Below, piece after piece: positions 1 to 12,531 of a stretch of 64,000 nt of DNA. The notes beneath the pieces were generated by a model. The model saw only the letters and a list, made by a program, of their open reading frames with translations, searched no databases and had not been told where the DNA came from. This DNA is from Gigaspora margarita (taxonomy: Eukaryota; Glomeromycota; Glomeromycetes; Diversisporales; Gigasporaceae), in contig WTPW01000949.1 of the NCBI GenBank assembly GCA_009809945.1, positions 207,518 to 271,517 on the forward strand. The letters run 5' to 3'. Position 1 is the first letter of the stretch. Each line of letters opens with the position of its first letter. The position numbers were made by a program, and so were the translations under genes.

Positions 1-599
1 GGGTCGGGTCTGACCCGGGTCAGAAAAAACCTGAGTTGGGTCAGACCCGGGTCAGATTATTTTCAATGATCGCAAGTAGTCGCTACATAGTAAAGTCCAA
101 ATTTTACTATCTAAATCGATAAAATGTGTTTAAGTAAACTTGTTTGGAAGATCATAATATATATACTCTAAAATTTTCATCCAAATTGGGGAGAAATTTT
201 TACTATTTAACTTTTAAGTTTTACGTTCGGCGAACATATTTTTTAAAAAGATTCTAATTTTTTCGTTGAACGTAAAAATTAAAAGTCAAATAATAAAAAT
301 TTCTCCGATTTGGATAAAATTTCAGGGTATATGCATTTTGATCTTCCAAACAAGTTTACTTAAGCGGATTTTATCGATTTAAATAGTAAAATTTAGACTT
401 TACTATGTAGCAACTATTATTGACCCGGGTTCAACCCGGGTTGGGTTGGGTTGGGTCAGACCCGGGTCGGGTTTGACATGAGGCGGGTCAGACCCGGGTC
501 GGGTTTGACACGAGGCGGGTCAGACCCGGGTCAGGTTTTGACCCAAGTGGGTCTGACCCGGGTCAGGCCCAAACCTGACCCAACCCAACCCACTAAGAC
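1..599. repeat. Foldback element inside GACCCGGGTC-rich simple repeat
   Basis: The outer parts (1-60 and 420-599) are built from short GC-rich words such as GGGTCAGACCCGGGTC, in sharp contrast to the AT-rich surroundings. Between them, about 75-240 and 250-417 form an imperfect inverted repeat: the left arm has CATAGTAAAGTCCAAATTTT and AAGTAAACTTGTTTGGAAGA, and the right arm has their complements. No coding capacity is seen. A relative with the same inner arms but a different outer simple repeat lies at 9410-10600. Confidence 0.8.
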
Positions 600-722
600 C
601 CTTACACAACAGTAAACACATACTTGCATTTTGAATAATTGATTTATATATCTGTATATAAAAAAATTGAAATTAATCAAAAATTATTACAAATAATTTT
701 TAATAATATTCAGTATATTATA
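600..722 (+). other. Fragment of the 3' flank of an F-box/LRR gene
   Basis: This stretch closely matches the sequence just downstream of the F-box/LRR gene that ends at 60571 (about 60598-60712) and less closely that after 41023. It shares CATACTTGCATTTTGAATAA and the AATATTCAGTATATT block. The match starts right at the foldback's GC-rich border and stops near 722. It is either the tail of another F-box/LRR copy lying left of the window or a moved fragment. It is not coding. Confidence 0.75.
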
Positions 723-1019
723 ACTTTGGAAGGCAGCCTTTGCTAAAAAAACTGAATTTACAGAATATTCTTCTTTATCAGAATGCTTAGTATAAGAAAA
801 AACATGAATCAAATTTGATTCAAGTCTTTTGGATTTGAAATAGTTTCAATACAACTATCAAATGCATATTTTTTACAATGATGATTAAATTTTTTAATCA
901 GTTTGTTGTAAAAGCTTTGTGTTTTTATCAGTAACTTGATCAATAAATAAATACAATCATCAGATTTATTTAATAATGTATATTTATTAGGTAGCTGCAT
1001 GATACAATCATGCTAAAAC
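723..1019. other. No gene recognised
   Basis: A 63-codon open frame on the minus strand (809-1000) has no recognisable motif and AT-driven composition. I see nothing else here. Confidence 0.5.
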
Positions 1020-1465
1020 CAGGAACATTGCATATCACAGAGTTAGACAGTTACAGATTTAACTGTTATTTTGCTCAACAGGTAATCAATTTATGAACAT
1101 TTCACTTGGAACAAGACACATACAAAAACAACTTTCAGGCTTAAGTATCTTTACTATACACTTCTCTTTATTTGTTACCAGTCAAAAAACTAACTTTTGC
1201 CCTTTTTATTTATATTAATTCTGCGATTACATAATTTATATCCTATATTTTACTTTTTTCATTATAATAAAATTAAATTCTATTAATAAAACTAATAAAA
1301 TCATCTTTGTTACAGTGATCGATGATCACAATAATGTTGCCCAATATTATAATTATTGTCATAATTCTAGTTGACTTTATTACCATATAAGCTGTCAAAT
1401 TTATTTTCATTCTATCTTTGCACTTTTCGCTTTGTTATATATTTTGTATTAAATTACTAACACTT
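1020..1465. repeat. Dispersed repeat, partner of 46375-46720
   Basis: Several blocks match 46375-46720 in the same order: a CTAACTTTT(G/A)C block followed by TTTATATTAATTCTGCGATT, a GATCACAATAATG(T/C) block before GCCCAA, and a CTCGTT/TTTCGC region. The copy here is more AT-rich and shorter in places. The function is unknown; it looks like an old non-coding mobile sequence. Confidence 0.55.
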
Positions 1466-1469
1466 TATA

Positions 1470-1692
1470 GACAACTTAGTTCATAGACAATTAATTTATA
1501 GACAAAATTATTCTACAGACAGTTAATTCACAAACAAATCATTTTGTTGACATTATATTTAGCCCAAATTTTTTTTATAAATTACACCAATTTTACCATA
1601 ACTTCTCGAAACAATACCCATGCCTGATATTTTGAGAATTTATAGTAAATCTAAATTTAACTCTAATGACAATGACTAGAATTAATTTGTCT
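1470..1692. repeat. TAGACAA-type degenerate tandem repeat
   Basis: About 1470-1555 repeats a word of roughly 17-20 bp close to TAGACAAnTTAnTTCA. About 1635-1690 carries a CTCTAATGACAATGACTAGAATT block that occurs in reverse orientation at about 55105-55150 and at the centre of the foldback at 33549-33831. It seems to be a piece of the same foldback family. Confidence 0.5.
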
Positions 1693-1714
1693 GAGAAATC
1701 TGATATTAGGGAAG

Positions 1715-1865
1715 TGACAAAAATCAGGTGATTTTTTAGGGGGGAGGGGGTAAAAAAAGTTGAAATTATATATAAGAACCTGACTATATATATATTAAAG
1801 AAGAGGGAGGGGGTAGGCCTCTGATAAAAAATAATCAGGTGATTAATGACACGGCCCTTAGTGAA
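1715..1865. repeat. Short dispersed repeat, partner of 17097-17230
   Basis: This aligns along its length with 17097-17230: a CCTGATTTT/TGATTTTTTA start, a G-rich run, GAAATTA-ATATAA, an ACCTGA block, a G-rich GGGAGG block before TAGG, and a final AATCAG. No coding frame; MITE-like. Confidence 0.55.
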
Positions 1866-1869
1866 ATAA

Positions 1870-2579
1870 CTGCTAATAGAATATTTTACCTGATTTCGTT
1901 CTACTATATGATATGTATTAAGTTGGGGTGGGCAATGTACTATATAGATCAAAGCTATATATTGTTACTTAGTAATTTAATTGATCAATGATTTTAGAGT
2001 GATGGATTATTAAAATGTTTTTATATGGGTCTTGCCTTTTTAGATGCATATATTGCATTGCTTTTTTTCTACTGATTATTCAAAGTAAATTGATTCATAC
2101 ACATTACATCTATGAAGCTATAGAGCCATTTTTTACATCATTTATAGGAAGTATATATTTGTTTCGGCTATTTTAATTTGATTGTTTTATTTAATTAGCC
2201 AGATAAGTTGTTAAATGAATCAATAATTTTTTCAAATAGAATGTAAATTTTGCTCTATAGTTTAATTCTTTGGAACTTAATGTCAGTCTTTTTGAAATTT
2301 CACTTTAAAATTCTTGGTCATTAAGTCTGCATCTAATTAAACATTAGATAAACGCTAATGTATTATACAGTTTAATATAAAAAAATTGATAATACATTTT
2401 TATATGATACTACATATATTATTCTTGCTTGAATTTTATATGAAACACTGTCTTTATTAGACATTATGAAGATACATAATGGGATAGTGCTCTACTTCAT
2501 CACTGTGCTCATAACAACTCTATATACATGTAAATATGCTCATGCAACAAAGCATAATTGAAGATCATCCAGCTTATAG
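1870..2579. other. AT-rich intergenic DNA, nothing recognised
   Basis: No open frame of substance, no clear repeat pair and no RNA gene was seen here. Confidence 0.5.
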
Positions 2580-2850
2580 TGCGGCACATTTCACTCGTTA
2601 CATATAACATCAATTTTTATAATAGTGAGTTTGAGCCCATACTATAGTATGCGTATTCAACTCTACACATGATATCAATTTTTTATATAGTAGAGTATTC
2701 AACTCCTTACACATGACAATATTAACTTTTATAAGAGTAGTGAGTTAATCCCATGCTTCAACTCAGTACAGATAATAACATCTACATAAAATAGCAAGCT
2801 CGAGCTCACGCTATGGTGTGGCACATTCAACTCATTACACATCACAACAG
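2580..2850. repeat. Degenerate minisatellite
   Basis: Four or so decayed copies of a 60-75 bp unit. Each has a word like TTCAACTC(A/C)TTACACAT, then a short A/T spacer (ATCAATTTTTATA), then GTAGTGAGTTnnnnCCCAT. A minus-strand open frame across it is a by-product of the repeat. Confidence 0.55.
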
Positions 2851-3037
2851 GCAAGGCGCTAGATGCAATAAATGAGAGAGAGGGTGAGAGGAGTGGGATC
2901 CAGATTATAATTGTGCATTGAAGAGACAAGTGACAAGACAAGTGAAGTAAGAAAGCACTGAGATTTACCATTTATTCCCACATGTATCTTTATAATCTCT
3001 GCCACATGCATACTTATGTACATACCTATAATTTTTA

Positions 3038-3253
3038 CAGGGCTGTCTCAAAATTTCTGGATTGGATGTGTCAGAGTTTAGCCTGACTTGTTTGCAGGTT
3101 CTATAGCAAAATTATCAGCTGGGCATTTTTTACTTAATGAATAGATATGATTTATTAGTAAAATTTGAGCAAAATTAGTAAATTCTGATTCAGCTGAGCA
3201 TGATTCTGATGCACTCTGACACATCCTGACACAGAATTTTGGGGACTCCCCTG
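3038..3253. mobile_element. Tc1/mariner-type MITE (216 bp)
   Basis: Ends are CAGGGCTGTC and its imperfect complement GACTCCCCTG, with terminal inverted repeats of about 38 bp that include GGATGTGTCAGAG. The element is flanked by TA on both sides (3036-3037 and 3254-3255). There is no transposase, so it is non-autonomous. TA duplication with CAGG-type ends is typical of the Tc1/mariner superfamily. The 71-codon minus frame inside is incidental. Confidence 0.8.
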
Positions 3254-3259
3254 TATGAG

Positions 3260-3725
3260 TCATATGCATATCTATAATCTCTATTGCATACAATCATATG
3301 CTATTACTTTTTTCATATAAGCCTCAATTTCATATAAGCTATAAATCAGGTTATGCTCATGATAATAACTCTAGCGTGACTATCATCAACACATAGGGCT
3401 AGTTACATAATACCAAATCTGTTATATTACACTAGCACAGCACATTGACATGTGAAATCATAGGTTTTTAACATCCAATAAAATGCAAGATTTTGCGAAC
3501 TATCATTCTAGATAGCAGGTAACCATACACTCTTTCAATTTGTATGACTCTGTTTCTGGTATTAGTTTTTGGTATTGTTACAAAAAAAAAATTGCTTTTT
3601 TAAAATTGCATTTATTTGTTTTTATTTCGAAATAACATCATTTTAGTTAAAATATATTAATTTATTAATATGGATAACATGACTAATGAACTCTCCTGGA
3701 TAATTATTGTTATTTGGTAAAAAAT
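3260..3725. other. Intergenic, nothing recognised
   Basis: No supported gene or repeat pair. Confidence 0.45.
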
Positions 3726-3830
3726 ATAGATAACATTGTTGTCATCATTTAGGCTATTGATTGACTCAAATCATGATCTGAGTCAACTAATGGCCGCTAA
3801 ATGATGCTGACTCAATATCATCTATGTTCT
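3726..3830. repeat. Hairpin MITE
   Basis: The arms are inverted copies of ATAGATAACATTGTTGTCAT and CATCATTTAG-type sequence, meeting at AATCATGATCTGA. About 105 bp, no coding. Confidence 0.6.
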
Positions 3831-4029
3831 ATATGATAACTAATAATTAGCCGATATATTTCATTTTTATTCCTTTTGTCATTAAAGTTCACTATGGAAA
3901 TATTAACAATGGAAGATTCAGTATCTCTATATTAAATCAAATCCTATATTTTTAATTATGTTATTTTGAAAGATTTATTTATAAAATAATGTAATTTAAG
4001 TTAAACTAACTTTGTCACTCAATAATTGA

Positions 4030-4112
4030 TTACTTATTGAATTAAAAATTCAATGAATGAAGCTTATTTCAACCTCAAAATATTCTGGTCAATAATCTAA
4101 TAATCATATATC
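4030..4112 (-). repeat. Left piece of the duplicated Sel1-kinase 3' flank
   Basis: This matches 51055-51110, which lies downstream of the Sel1-kinase gene at 51.6-54.0 kb (shared AATGAAGCTTATTTCAACCT and CAAAATATTCT). The match resumes at about 7048, after the TIR element at 4113-7047, so the element split this flank. Confidence 0.65.
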
Positions 4113-7047
4113 CATATGAGCGAATTTGATATATATTAAGATTATTTAATGTATTTAATGATAACTTTCTCGTGATTGGTTGATCATGTAAATTGAAAAT
4201 CACATCATAATTGGTCACTTTGCAAATTATGTGCCAACTGGCCAATCAAAATTTATTATAAATGATATCAATATGATAATAATAATACAGTATTATCTGT
4301 TATTGTTGTATTACATACTAACTAAAAACCTTGAATTCATATACCAGTTATACACAACAATTTAATACAGTATTAGAAATAGATTAAAGCGATTTAATAC
4401 GATATAATTTAGACAGAAAAATTATAACATACATCCCAATCGCTATATAAAAATTATATGAAAATTTTTCATCATATGTCAAATAATAGTTATAATTTCC
4501 TGTAATATAATAAACCTATCTTAAATATAAACCATAAACAAATGAAATATAACCTATTTTTAAAAAAAAATAAATAAACAAGTTTTTTATTATGTTCTTA
4601 AATAATGCTAAAGATCTCAGATTTGAACTCAAGATTCTGAAAGATAAAGTTACTTACCAAACACTTTTTTATATCTAAGTAAAGCATCAAGTTTTGTAAT
4701 TTATTTTAATCTAATATTATTAAAAGTTATATCTATTATCTTTAAGCTCTTTTTTTAAACAAGTTAGTCATACTTTTGTGAGTTAACTAATGTGTATATT
4801 TATTGTATATTACTATTTTTCTAGCTTACAAACCATCTTTAAGTGAGGTATACCCAGATAGAGTGAATCCCAGAGATACACAAGATACATAAAGCTTTGT
4901 TCACGAAGAGTTTTCAATAGTATTATAAATGATAGTTACATTTTTTTTAAAAAAATTTACTATGATAGAGGTAAAAGTACTCTAAACGGTATAAATTCAA
5001 TTGTATAAAATTGACCAATCATGAGAATAATTTGCCTATTTCATGTTTATTTAAAATAGGAGATCATCTAAAGCCATGTACTCATGTGACATTTTCGTGT
5101 AAATCAACCGATTGGAGTCGTGAAATTTTGTTTACACAGATCAGCTAGAAGAGATAAAAAACAAAAAAAATGCAAAAACATAAAGATAGTATAACTATTA
5201 TATAGAAGAGCTTTGTACTTTTGTGCTGAGTTTAACTCTGATAGTTGATGTTAGAATGTCATATAAATTTGGCAGTAATTTATGGGATGCAGAAATTTAT
5301 AATTTATTAGGCATTTATTATTAAAAGAATGTATATTTATTTAAGGATGATTTTTAAAAGCATAAATTAGATACATTTTATTATTGTAAACTAAGGGCAA
5401 TAGCAATCCTTTATATATATTCTAAATCCTAGGCAAGGTTGCATGTTTACTTCGCTACCACTACATCTATGATATGATGGCTATGCTTACTTTGCAGCTT
5501 TGACTACATTGACGCAGTAGGCTTTTCGAACCTTCATTGCCCATAGGCTTAAATAACTATGTTCATATAGCCACCCAATGTTTTAATGCACCCAAAATAA
5601 TAGCCACCAAGAATACATAATAATGTCTAATACTAGAAAGATAAGATTAACGTGGCTATGGAAGATATGTGACAACTTAAAGAATTATACAAATATGGAA
5701 GTGAGAGACAAGAGAAAAAATTATTCGTTACAATATCCTCCCCTTGAGGGCGAGCTCCTGTGAGCCTAAACAAAATATTAATGAAAGAAGGAAAACAAGA
5801 GAAAACTCACTCAACCAAATAAAATTACAATGTCATTCTAATTTATAACCAAATTTCAAATATGAGTCCTCATATTGCAATTACTGCCTACCTGCTGGAG
5901 CATCTGTATATTGCCAATCTACAAATGTCCTTCACAATCTCAACCATGAAACAAATTAAAACCCAAAGAAATTTTATTTAACCAAGACAAATTCCCAAGG
6001 TCACTTCTTCATTAATCTTCTGTTAGATCATTACCAGCATAGTCAAATGTATACGTAAATTCTTCTTCTAAAACCCAGGGCTTCTTATCCCATATTCGCG
6101 TTATCCAAAAGTTGGATGGCAAAGTCGTAATCAAGGCTCATGTTCTGAATGTGAAAGTTGAAAACCAAGGTTGTATACTTCTAGAAGCGTGGGGTGGTAA
6201 TCCATTCCACACAATCAGCACTATATATAACTATTATATGGGAGAGCTTCATACTTTTATGCCGAGTTTAACTCTAATAGTTGACATTAGAATGTTACAT
6301 GAATTTGGCAGTAATTTATGGGATGCAAATATTTATAATTTATTAGAGATTTATTATTAAAAAAATGTATATTTATTTAAGGACGATTTTTAAAAGCATA
6401 AATTAGATACATTTTATTATTGTAAACTAAGGGCAACCCTTTATATATATTCTAAATCTCAGGCAAAGTTACATATTTACTTTGCTACCACTACGCCTAT
6501 GCTATGATGGTATGCTTACTTTACGGCTTTGACTACATTGACGCAATGGGCTTTTCGAACCTTTATTGCCCAACAGGTTTAAATGACTATGTTCACGTAG
6601 CTACTCCAATGTTTAATGTGTCCAAAATAATAGCTACCAAGAATATATAATAATGCCTAATACTAGAAAGGTAAGATTAACGTGGCTATAAAAGGTATAT
6701 GACAACTTAAAAAATTATACAAATATGAAAATAAGAGACAAAAGAAAAATTATTCATTACAATAGCAGTCCAACCTGTCTTGGGACATTAATAAAAAGTG
6801 CTGGGAAGGCAATTTTACCAATATTTCTGTTCTAACCCTAACCCAACCCAAATGCTAAATAGGCTCTAATCCTAATTTTAACAAATTTAAAAAATCACAT
6901 GGGTACATGGCTTTAATCATCCTCCAAAATAGGAAATCAAAACCAATAAAATAAGAACTTAATTAGTTTAAATTCAAGATAATCACAAAATTAATGTGCT
7001 ATTTGAAAATATCACACTAATAAAAATGCATCAAATTCGCTCATATG
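4113..7047. mobile_element. 2.9 kb TIR element inserted in a duplicated flank
   Basis: The ends are exact inverted repeats, CATATGAGCGAATTTGAT at 4113-4130 and its complement at 7030-7047. Sequence on both sides corresponds to adjacent blocks in the 51.05-51.2 kb region, where the element is absent, so this is a filled site. No clear target duplication was found, and the superfamily is undetermined. It has no transposase that I can see; most of its interior is an old LTR element (5190-6761) plus AT-rich DNA. Confidence 0.65.
5190..6761 (-). mobile_element. Old non-autonomous LTR retroelement (minus strand)
   Basis: Two direct repeats of about 540 bp (5190-5732 and 6226-6761) enclose about 490 bp. 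Read on the minus strand, each starts TGTAA, holds a TATATATAAAGG box and an AATAAAATG polyadenylation-like site, and a purine tract CAAGGGGAGGATAT abuts the inner edge of the left copy, as a polypurine tract should. ATAG occurs just outside both ends (5186-5189, 6762-6765) and may be the target duplication. The interior is too short for gag or pol, so this is a TRIM-like or internally deleted fossil. The two LTRs differ at many sites, so it is old. Family not determined. Confidence 0.6.
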
Positions 7048-7465
7048 TCATTAAATATCAGGTACTTCAAAACACATATGCTTCTGCCCGATTGTACATA
7101 AACTAATGATTAAGTAGATAATGAATGTTAATTAGACTATACTCAAAAAATTAAATTATTCTAACAAAAATCAATATTATTATTAATAAAAAAAGGAGCA
7201 ATTTTGATCCCCTATCTTAGATATTGTTGTGCATCACAAATAGTAAAATTTAATTTAAAAAATTGCATATTCAAAATCTATTATTCAAATTTATTAAAAT
7301 ATCATATAAGGAATTGATATTGATATAAAGGAAAATTTCAACTTTCATCATTTCAAGTATAAAATGTTTTATAAGTAATATGCATGATTCTTAATATTCT
7401 ACTGTATTTGGGTTCAGTTTTATTTGTAAAGAATAATACATGTTCCAAAATTGGAAGGGTTGGCT
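7048..7465 (-). repeat. Right piece of the duplicated Sel1-kinase 3' flank
   Basis: This aligns with about 51120-51620 (CCCGATTGTACnTAA, TAATGATTAAGTAGA, then the AATTGATATTGATATAAAGG block before the last exon). The 51 kb copy has extra sequence around 51320-51460 that is lacking here. Confidence 0.6.
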
Positions 7466-7466
7466 C

Positions 7467-9195
7467 TTATTTATCAATAATATCTGGTACTTCAAGTTTA
7501 TATAATTCACTATCTATAAAAAAATTTATTAAACAAATCAATAATATTGAACAATATAATTTATTAAAAAAAACCAAATTTGTATTACCTTTATAAATAT
7601 TACTGGATAAAATAAAACAACTTTTATAATAAGAATCAATATATACTTGTATATCCTCATTTTTTATATTTTGTAATTTTTATCAGATTCAGCCAATTCA
7701 AATAAAATAATTTCACTATGCTGCCATTCTACAAAAATATCACAAATTTCAGTTATATTTGGTCTTTCCTTCACTTCTGTGTTCCAACACTTCTTTATTA
7801 AATCGGCATAGCACTTTGCAGTATTTTTATAAATATGTGGCCATAAACCATCACATACTAGTATTTGAAATTGTAATTTAGATTGCAATTTTGAAATTTG
7901 CTCAAAAGAAACAGATCTATCATATAAAATTTTTCATATAATTATACCAAGCGAATAAATATCTGATGCTTTATTATATCATTGATTATTTAATACTTCA
8001 GGAGCAATATATGGTATAATTTCACAAATTCTATCAGATTTCAATTTTAGAGCAATATTAGCTATTATTGAGAGTCCTAAATCTGCAATATATGCACTTT
8101 TAAAACTAATATATTTCCACTATGTAAATCACAATTAATAAGATCATAGGAATAAATTGTTTGAAGATCTGATGAAATACATTGTATCAAATTTATTTGA
8201 TCTTTCCAACCCATTTGTGCTATGGTACATAGATTTTTATATAAACTACCTTCTGATGCATATTCCATAACTAGAATATAATTTTTAGAAGCTTTGTCTT
8301 TCGATATACTGAAGCATTTTAAAAATGTTGGGTCTTTAAGTATGATATCACAATAAGCCTTTAACTTATTATAAGAAATATATATTCAATTACTATATTA
8401 ATAATAAATAATGAATATTTAATAAAATATGATTTTTATAAAGATTACCTCTTTTATAAATTCTTTGTGATAAATATTTGATTTATGAAGTAATTTAAGT
8501 GCAACTTGTCTATTGTAATTTTGGCTTTTATCAAACTATGTAGAATAATATACAGTTGCAAATCCACCTCTGCCTATTTTCTCAATATTTTTAAATTTAT
8601 TATAAGAAATCCAAGATAACTGATATTTATTTTCCACCAATATTTTTTCAAATCATCTTCAATCTCAGAATTATGTATCCACTCATTTGTAGCTGTTAAT
8701 TTTTTATAAAAATTAGTAAATTAGTAAATTGACAAAATATTTATAATATAATAAATACCTGATGTTAATTCTTTTTTCCTAATTGGCAATTTAAATATAT
8801 GAAATAAATAAGTACAAATATGTAAATATTACATATTTTGTAACTAATAATGTGAAAGTATTGACATTTCAACACACGATCTTTTTTTCTTAAAAAATTT
8901 TTTAGGTTATGTTTAACTTTATTTTAAATTTCATAATGACTCTAAACTGAGTCTTAATTTAAATTACGTCTGACCTTATGATTGGGCTACAATATGACAC
9001 AATACTACTAGCACAAATTTAAATACAAAATTTACCTTTGATACCAATACATGGCTTTGTCTAGATCTCTTGCTATTCCAATTCCATTATAATAATATTC
9101 TGCAACTTTTGATATTCCAATAACATTACCCATCTTTGCTAATTTTTTATAATAAATAAAGGCCTTGTGTTCATCTTTTTCAACTCCAATTGCTA
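7467..9195 (-). pseudogene. Decayed Sel1-repeat/TKL-like kinase gene
   Basis: This is a minus-strand relative of the gene at 51621-53969 with the same order: one remaining Sel1 unit (about 9195-9036, AFIYYKKLAKMGN and NGIGIARDLDKA), a 20-nt microexon (about 8761-8780), the kinase N-lobe with IGRGGFATVY (about 8690-8455), the catalytic loop NCDLHSGN (about 8110), and a separate last exon ending in SELYKLEVPDIIDK (stop at 7467). The reading frame is broken by several small indels in A/T runs and by stops, including TGG to TAG in what should be NWLDKS. The 5' Sel1 repeats are missing upstream of about 9195. Not expected to make a working kinase. Confidence 0.85.
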
Positions 9196-9199
9196 TCAT

Positions 9200-9409
9200 T
9201 AGAATTAGAAAAACCTGCTCTACAAACTTCTTAAATATAAAATTGGTTTACTTAATATAATTTTTCATAAAATTAATTATAAAAAAAATTTACCATTAAG
9301 ATTATATATAATTTTAAAATAGTACCCTCTACCCTTAAGTTTGTTGCACAATATTGGGTATTTATATAGAGGTGTGACTATATGGGTATGACTATAGAGA
9401 GGTCTGACT
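9200..9409. other. Intergenic; weak TIR-like end near 9345-9415
   Basis: About 9345-9415 contains AGAGGTGTGACTATA and GGTCTGACTGTA, reminiscent of the ends of the palindromic TA-flanked element at 29983-31017, but no second end was found. Nothing else is seen. Confidence 0.35.
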
Positions 9410-10600
9410 GTACTAAGTTTGATTTAAATTTGATTTGAAGTTTGCAAACTAATATATTTTTATATTTTAAACAAGTTTCTTAATTCTAACTTTGTATTTA
9501 AAATACATATGGGGTCTGTGCTTTGACAATGACCCTACGGCACTAGAAATTTTTTTTGAGTAAATAGTGAATAAAGATTGTATAACCAAAACAACCCAAA
9601 TTTGATTTTTTGCTAATTTTAAATATGATCTTTACAAATCTTTTTTGTTATTGGATAAAAATTAAAATTGTATAATGATATCCGTTCAAAATTGATGATA
9701 AAATATTTATCTGCTATGTCAAACATTTTCATTCTATTTTAAAAAATTTTTCAGACTTCCATAACTCATTTTAATATTAAGTTAACTGGTTATAATATTT
9801 GTATAAATAAACTTTGTATTTTCTAAATTAAGATAACAAAAATCTCAATTTTGGTTTGGAGGCCTCAGAACCCTATTTTCAAAGCACAAACTCTATATAT
9901 TTTCAACAGTAAGCTACTCTTTTGGAACAAAAAATCTGGGTTACATATTTTTGGATAAAATCGATTTTTGGTTAATCGCCAATAGTAGTTACATAGTAAA
10001 GCTAAATTCTACTATGTAAATCTATTATTGGTGCTTAAGTAAACTTATTTGGAAGACTAAGATACAGCTATCCTGAAAGTTTCATCAAAATAGTCTACTT
10101 TATTATTTGCTTTTTAATTTTTACATACAACAAATATATTTTGTAATAAAATTTTAATCTTTTTGTCGAACAAAAATATTAAAATCCAATTAATAAAAAG
10201 TTCTTCAATTTCATTGTAAATTTCAAAATATATGTATTTTGATCTCCTGAATAAGTTTACTTAAATGACTTTAATCAATTTACTTAGTAAAATTTGGACT
10301 TTACTACATATCAACGTTCATCAATCATGGTTAGCTTATTTTTGGATCAAATACATTTTTGTGTTTCTTGACCAAAAAAGAGAGGGTAGTTTATTTTTAG
10401 AGATAGCTTATTTTTGGCAATATACAGTATTCAAACTCAAACTAGTTTGCAAACTTCAAACTCAAACCCAAACCAAACTCAAATTTAACTAAAAAGTTTG
10501 TTTCAAATCAAACTCAAATATTTTTTTAATGCTAGTTTGAGATTGGGGTTGGTTTGAAACCAAATCTGATCTAAAGTTTGATTTGATCTGGGTTTGTAGA
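9410..10600. repeat. Foldback element with AGTTTG-rich outer arms
   Basis: The inner arms (about 9975-10140 and 10150-10315) are inverted copies of TTACATAGTAAAG / AAGTAAACTTATTTGGAAGA, the same family as the foldback at 1-599. The outer arms are made of TTTGATTTGAAGTTTGCAAACT words (about 9420-9465) and their complement (about 10430-10600). The plus-strand 75-codon frame at 10265 is incidental. Confidence 0.65.
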
Positions 10601-11589
10601 AACTCTATTTATGTATATCAAGCATGTATATAAGTCTATATATTTGCTCATTATGTATTTTCAGAAAAATATTAGATATTATCATAATGATTCCTTCTTT
10701 ATAATAAAGTAATTGCTTATTATATCATATTTTGTGATTTTTATTTATTTTTGTATTGCTTCTTTTTGAATTCCTTTCTACATATTTATCCAAATGTGAC
10801 TATTGCCAATCAAATTAGTTAGTTAGTTGACAACTAATTTTGTTTCTGAGCTTCTAAAGTTGTTCAATACAAAATATTCAGTTTATCTTTTCAACTCATC
10901 TTTAATACTAGTTCAAGATTCTGATGTATAATTCTTCCTTTGTTTATGTATCTCATTATGATAATATAATCTATATTTTATTAATATTGTAAAAAAAGGA
11001 TTCTAATATTCAATTTCACTAATTTATTAATTATTAATAAAGTCTTTAACAAGTCTTTAAGATTATCACATGACCTATGCAAAATTATTCTTTCTATTAA
11101 GAATGATACTGTTTGTAACCCAGTAATTTTTGCACAAATGGGTGGGAATAAATTATATTAGGTTCAATCTCTATTCCAGATGGTTAATCTAAATTGGTCA
11201 ATCAGAAGCTACTAGAAGTCACTGGATGTTACTAGAACTTCTATTCCAGTATTAAAAATCTTTACTAAAATGGTCCAATAACATTTGATTACTAGAAGAT
11301 ATTATGTTACCAATTCTATCCAGTTAAGTCTAGTGATCTTCTAGTTTTAGTAATTTCTACAAGAACATTCCAGTGAACAATACTGGACTAGATAATTTGT
11401 CTGCGAAATTAGCTTTTAGTGAAATAACTTTTTATAAAAAAGAATTAAGTGATTACAAAATAATCTTGCCTAAAATTAATTCTAAGCGAATTAAGTTTTT
11501 GTTGAAAACTAAGTAAATTTGATACTATTAAATAAATATTAAATAAACTAATAAAACCAATTTAATGTATCTAAATAAAATTGCAATAA
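10601..11589. other. Intergenic with a possible decayed MITE near 11190-11400
   Basis: About 11190-11400 has repeated ACTAGAAG and ATTCCAGT/ACTGGA words that resemble the hAT-type MITE at 29347-29488, but no clean ends. The rest shows nothing. Confidence 0.35.
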
Positions 11590-11810
11590 ACAATTTAATC
11601 TTAAGGCAATCTGTTAGTATTACTGGTCAAAATAAACATATCGTACACATATCCTATACATCTAGTATCCAATATGTGTAGGTTAGGTGTAGGATGTGTG
11701 TAAGATATGTATAATCTAGTACCCGATATGTGTAGAGTTGATATAGGATATCGGACACATGTTGGGCACATATAGTACACATATAGTATATATGCCATAT
11801 ATTTATTATA
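11590..11810. repeat. ATATGTGTAGG-type degenerate tandem repeat
   Basis: Repeated words close to GTACACATATCCTATACA and CCGATATGTGTAG in both orientations, related to the cores of the small TIR elements at 12532-12660 and 16563-16660. The minus-strand 65-codon frame (11601-11798) is a product of the repeat. Confidence 0.5.
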
Positions 11811-12531
11811 AGCAGCAGAAGTTCATTTTGATTAGTTGTTAAAATACCTCAAAAAAATGTTGATTATACCCCAGATAAAGTATCAGCTATACCTGGACGA
11901 GAATTTATTACTTACGAAACTTTCAAAAAAATTAGTAAATACACTCTAACGACGCGTATTATAGCCTTAAAATACATTAGTTTGAATCATAATAACTACT
12001 TTAATTCATATCTTACAACATATATATTATTCTTTTGTAATAAATACATTAATTTTACAATCAACAATTAAGTTTCGCAATACATTATTAAACTTGATTC
12101 TAAGATACGCAAACATTTCTAAACACTACCACTATAAACGTGGTATTTACAAACTAATAATCTAAAAAAAGAAAGTATAGCTTAGAATGTAGTTTGACTA
12201 CTATTATTTTTATTAGACAAGCAAAACTAGTTGAAACAAAATCTTGCAACTTTTTACTCACCAATTGCTTAAGTCGCCAAACTACCTTCTGACCTTTTAA
12301 AATCTTTACCTCTCATCTAGATCTTGAAACTTTTGTATCCTATTGTATTCCAGGTTAAAAAACAATAAAACTCAAGGTAAAATACTACATCTCAAGTTGG
12401 TTTCTACATTACATATTACAAAAAAAATTTCTCATATGACACGCCGATTTTTACTTATAAAAGTACTTTAAAAATTATAATTGACTGTATAAAAAAAAGA
12501 TCATTGCCAATCATATTTGGTCTAATTTCAG
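11811..12531. other. Intergenic, nothing recognised
   Basis: No supported feature. Confidence 0.4.

Noticed and set aside
1-600. CRISPR-like or telomere-like repeat
   Set aside because: The words are irregular, without even spacers, and surround a foldback; no telomeric unit is present.
7384-7596. Plus-strand open frame of 70 codons
   Set aside because: Overlaps the last exon of the decayed kinase gene on the other strand.
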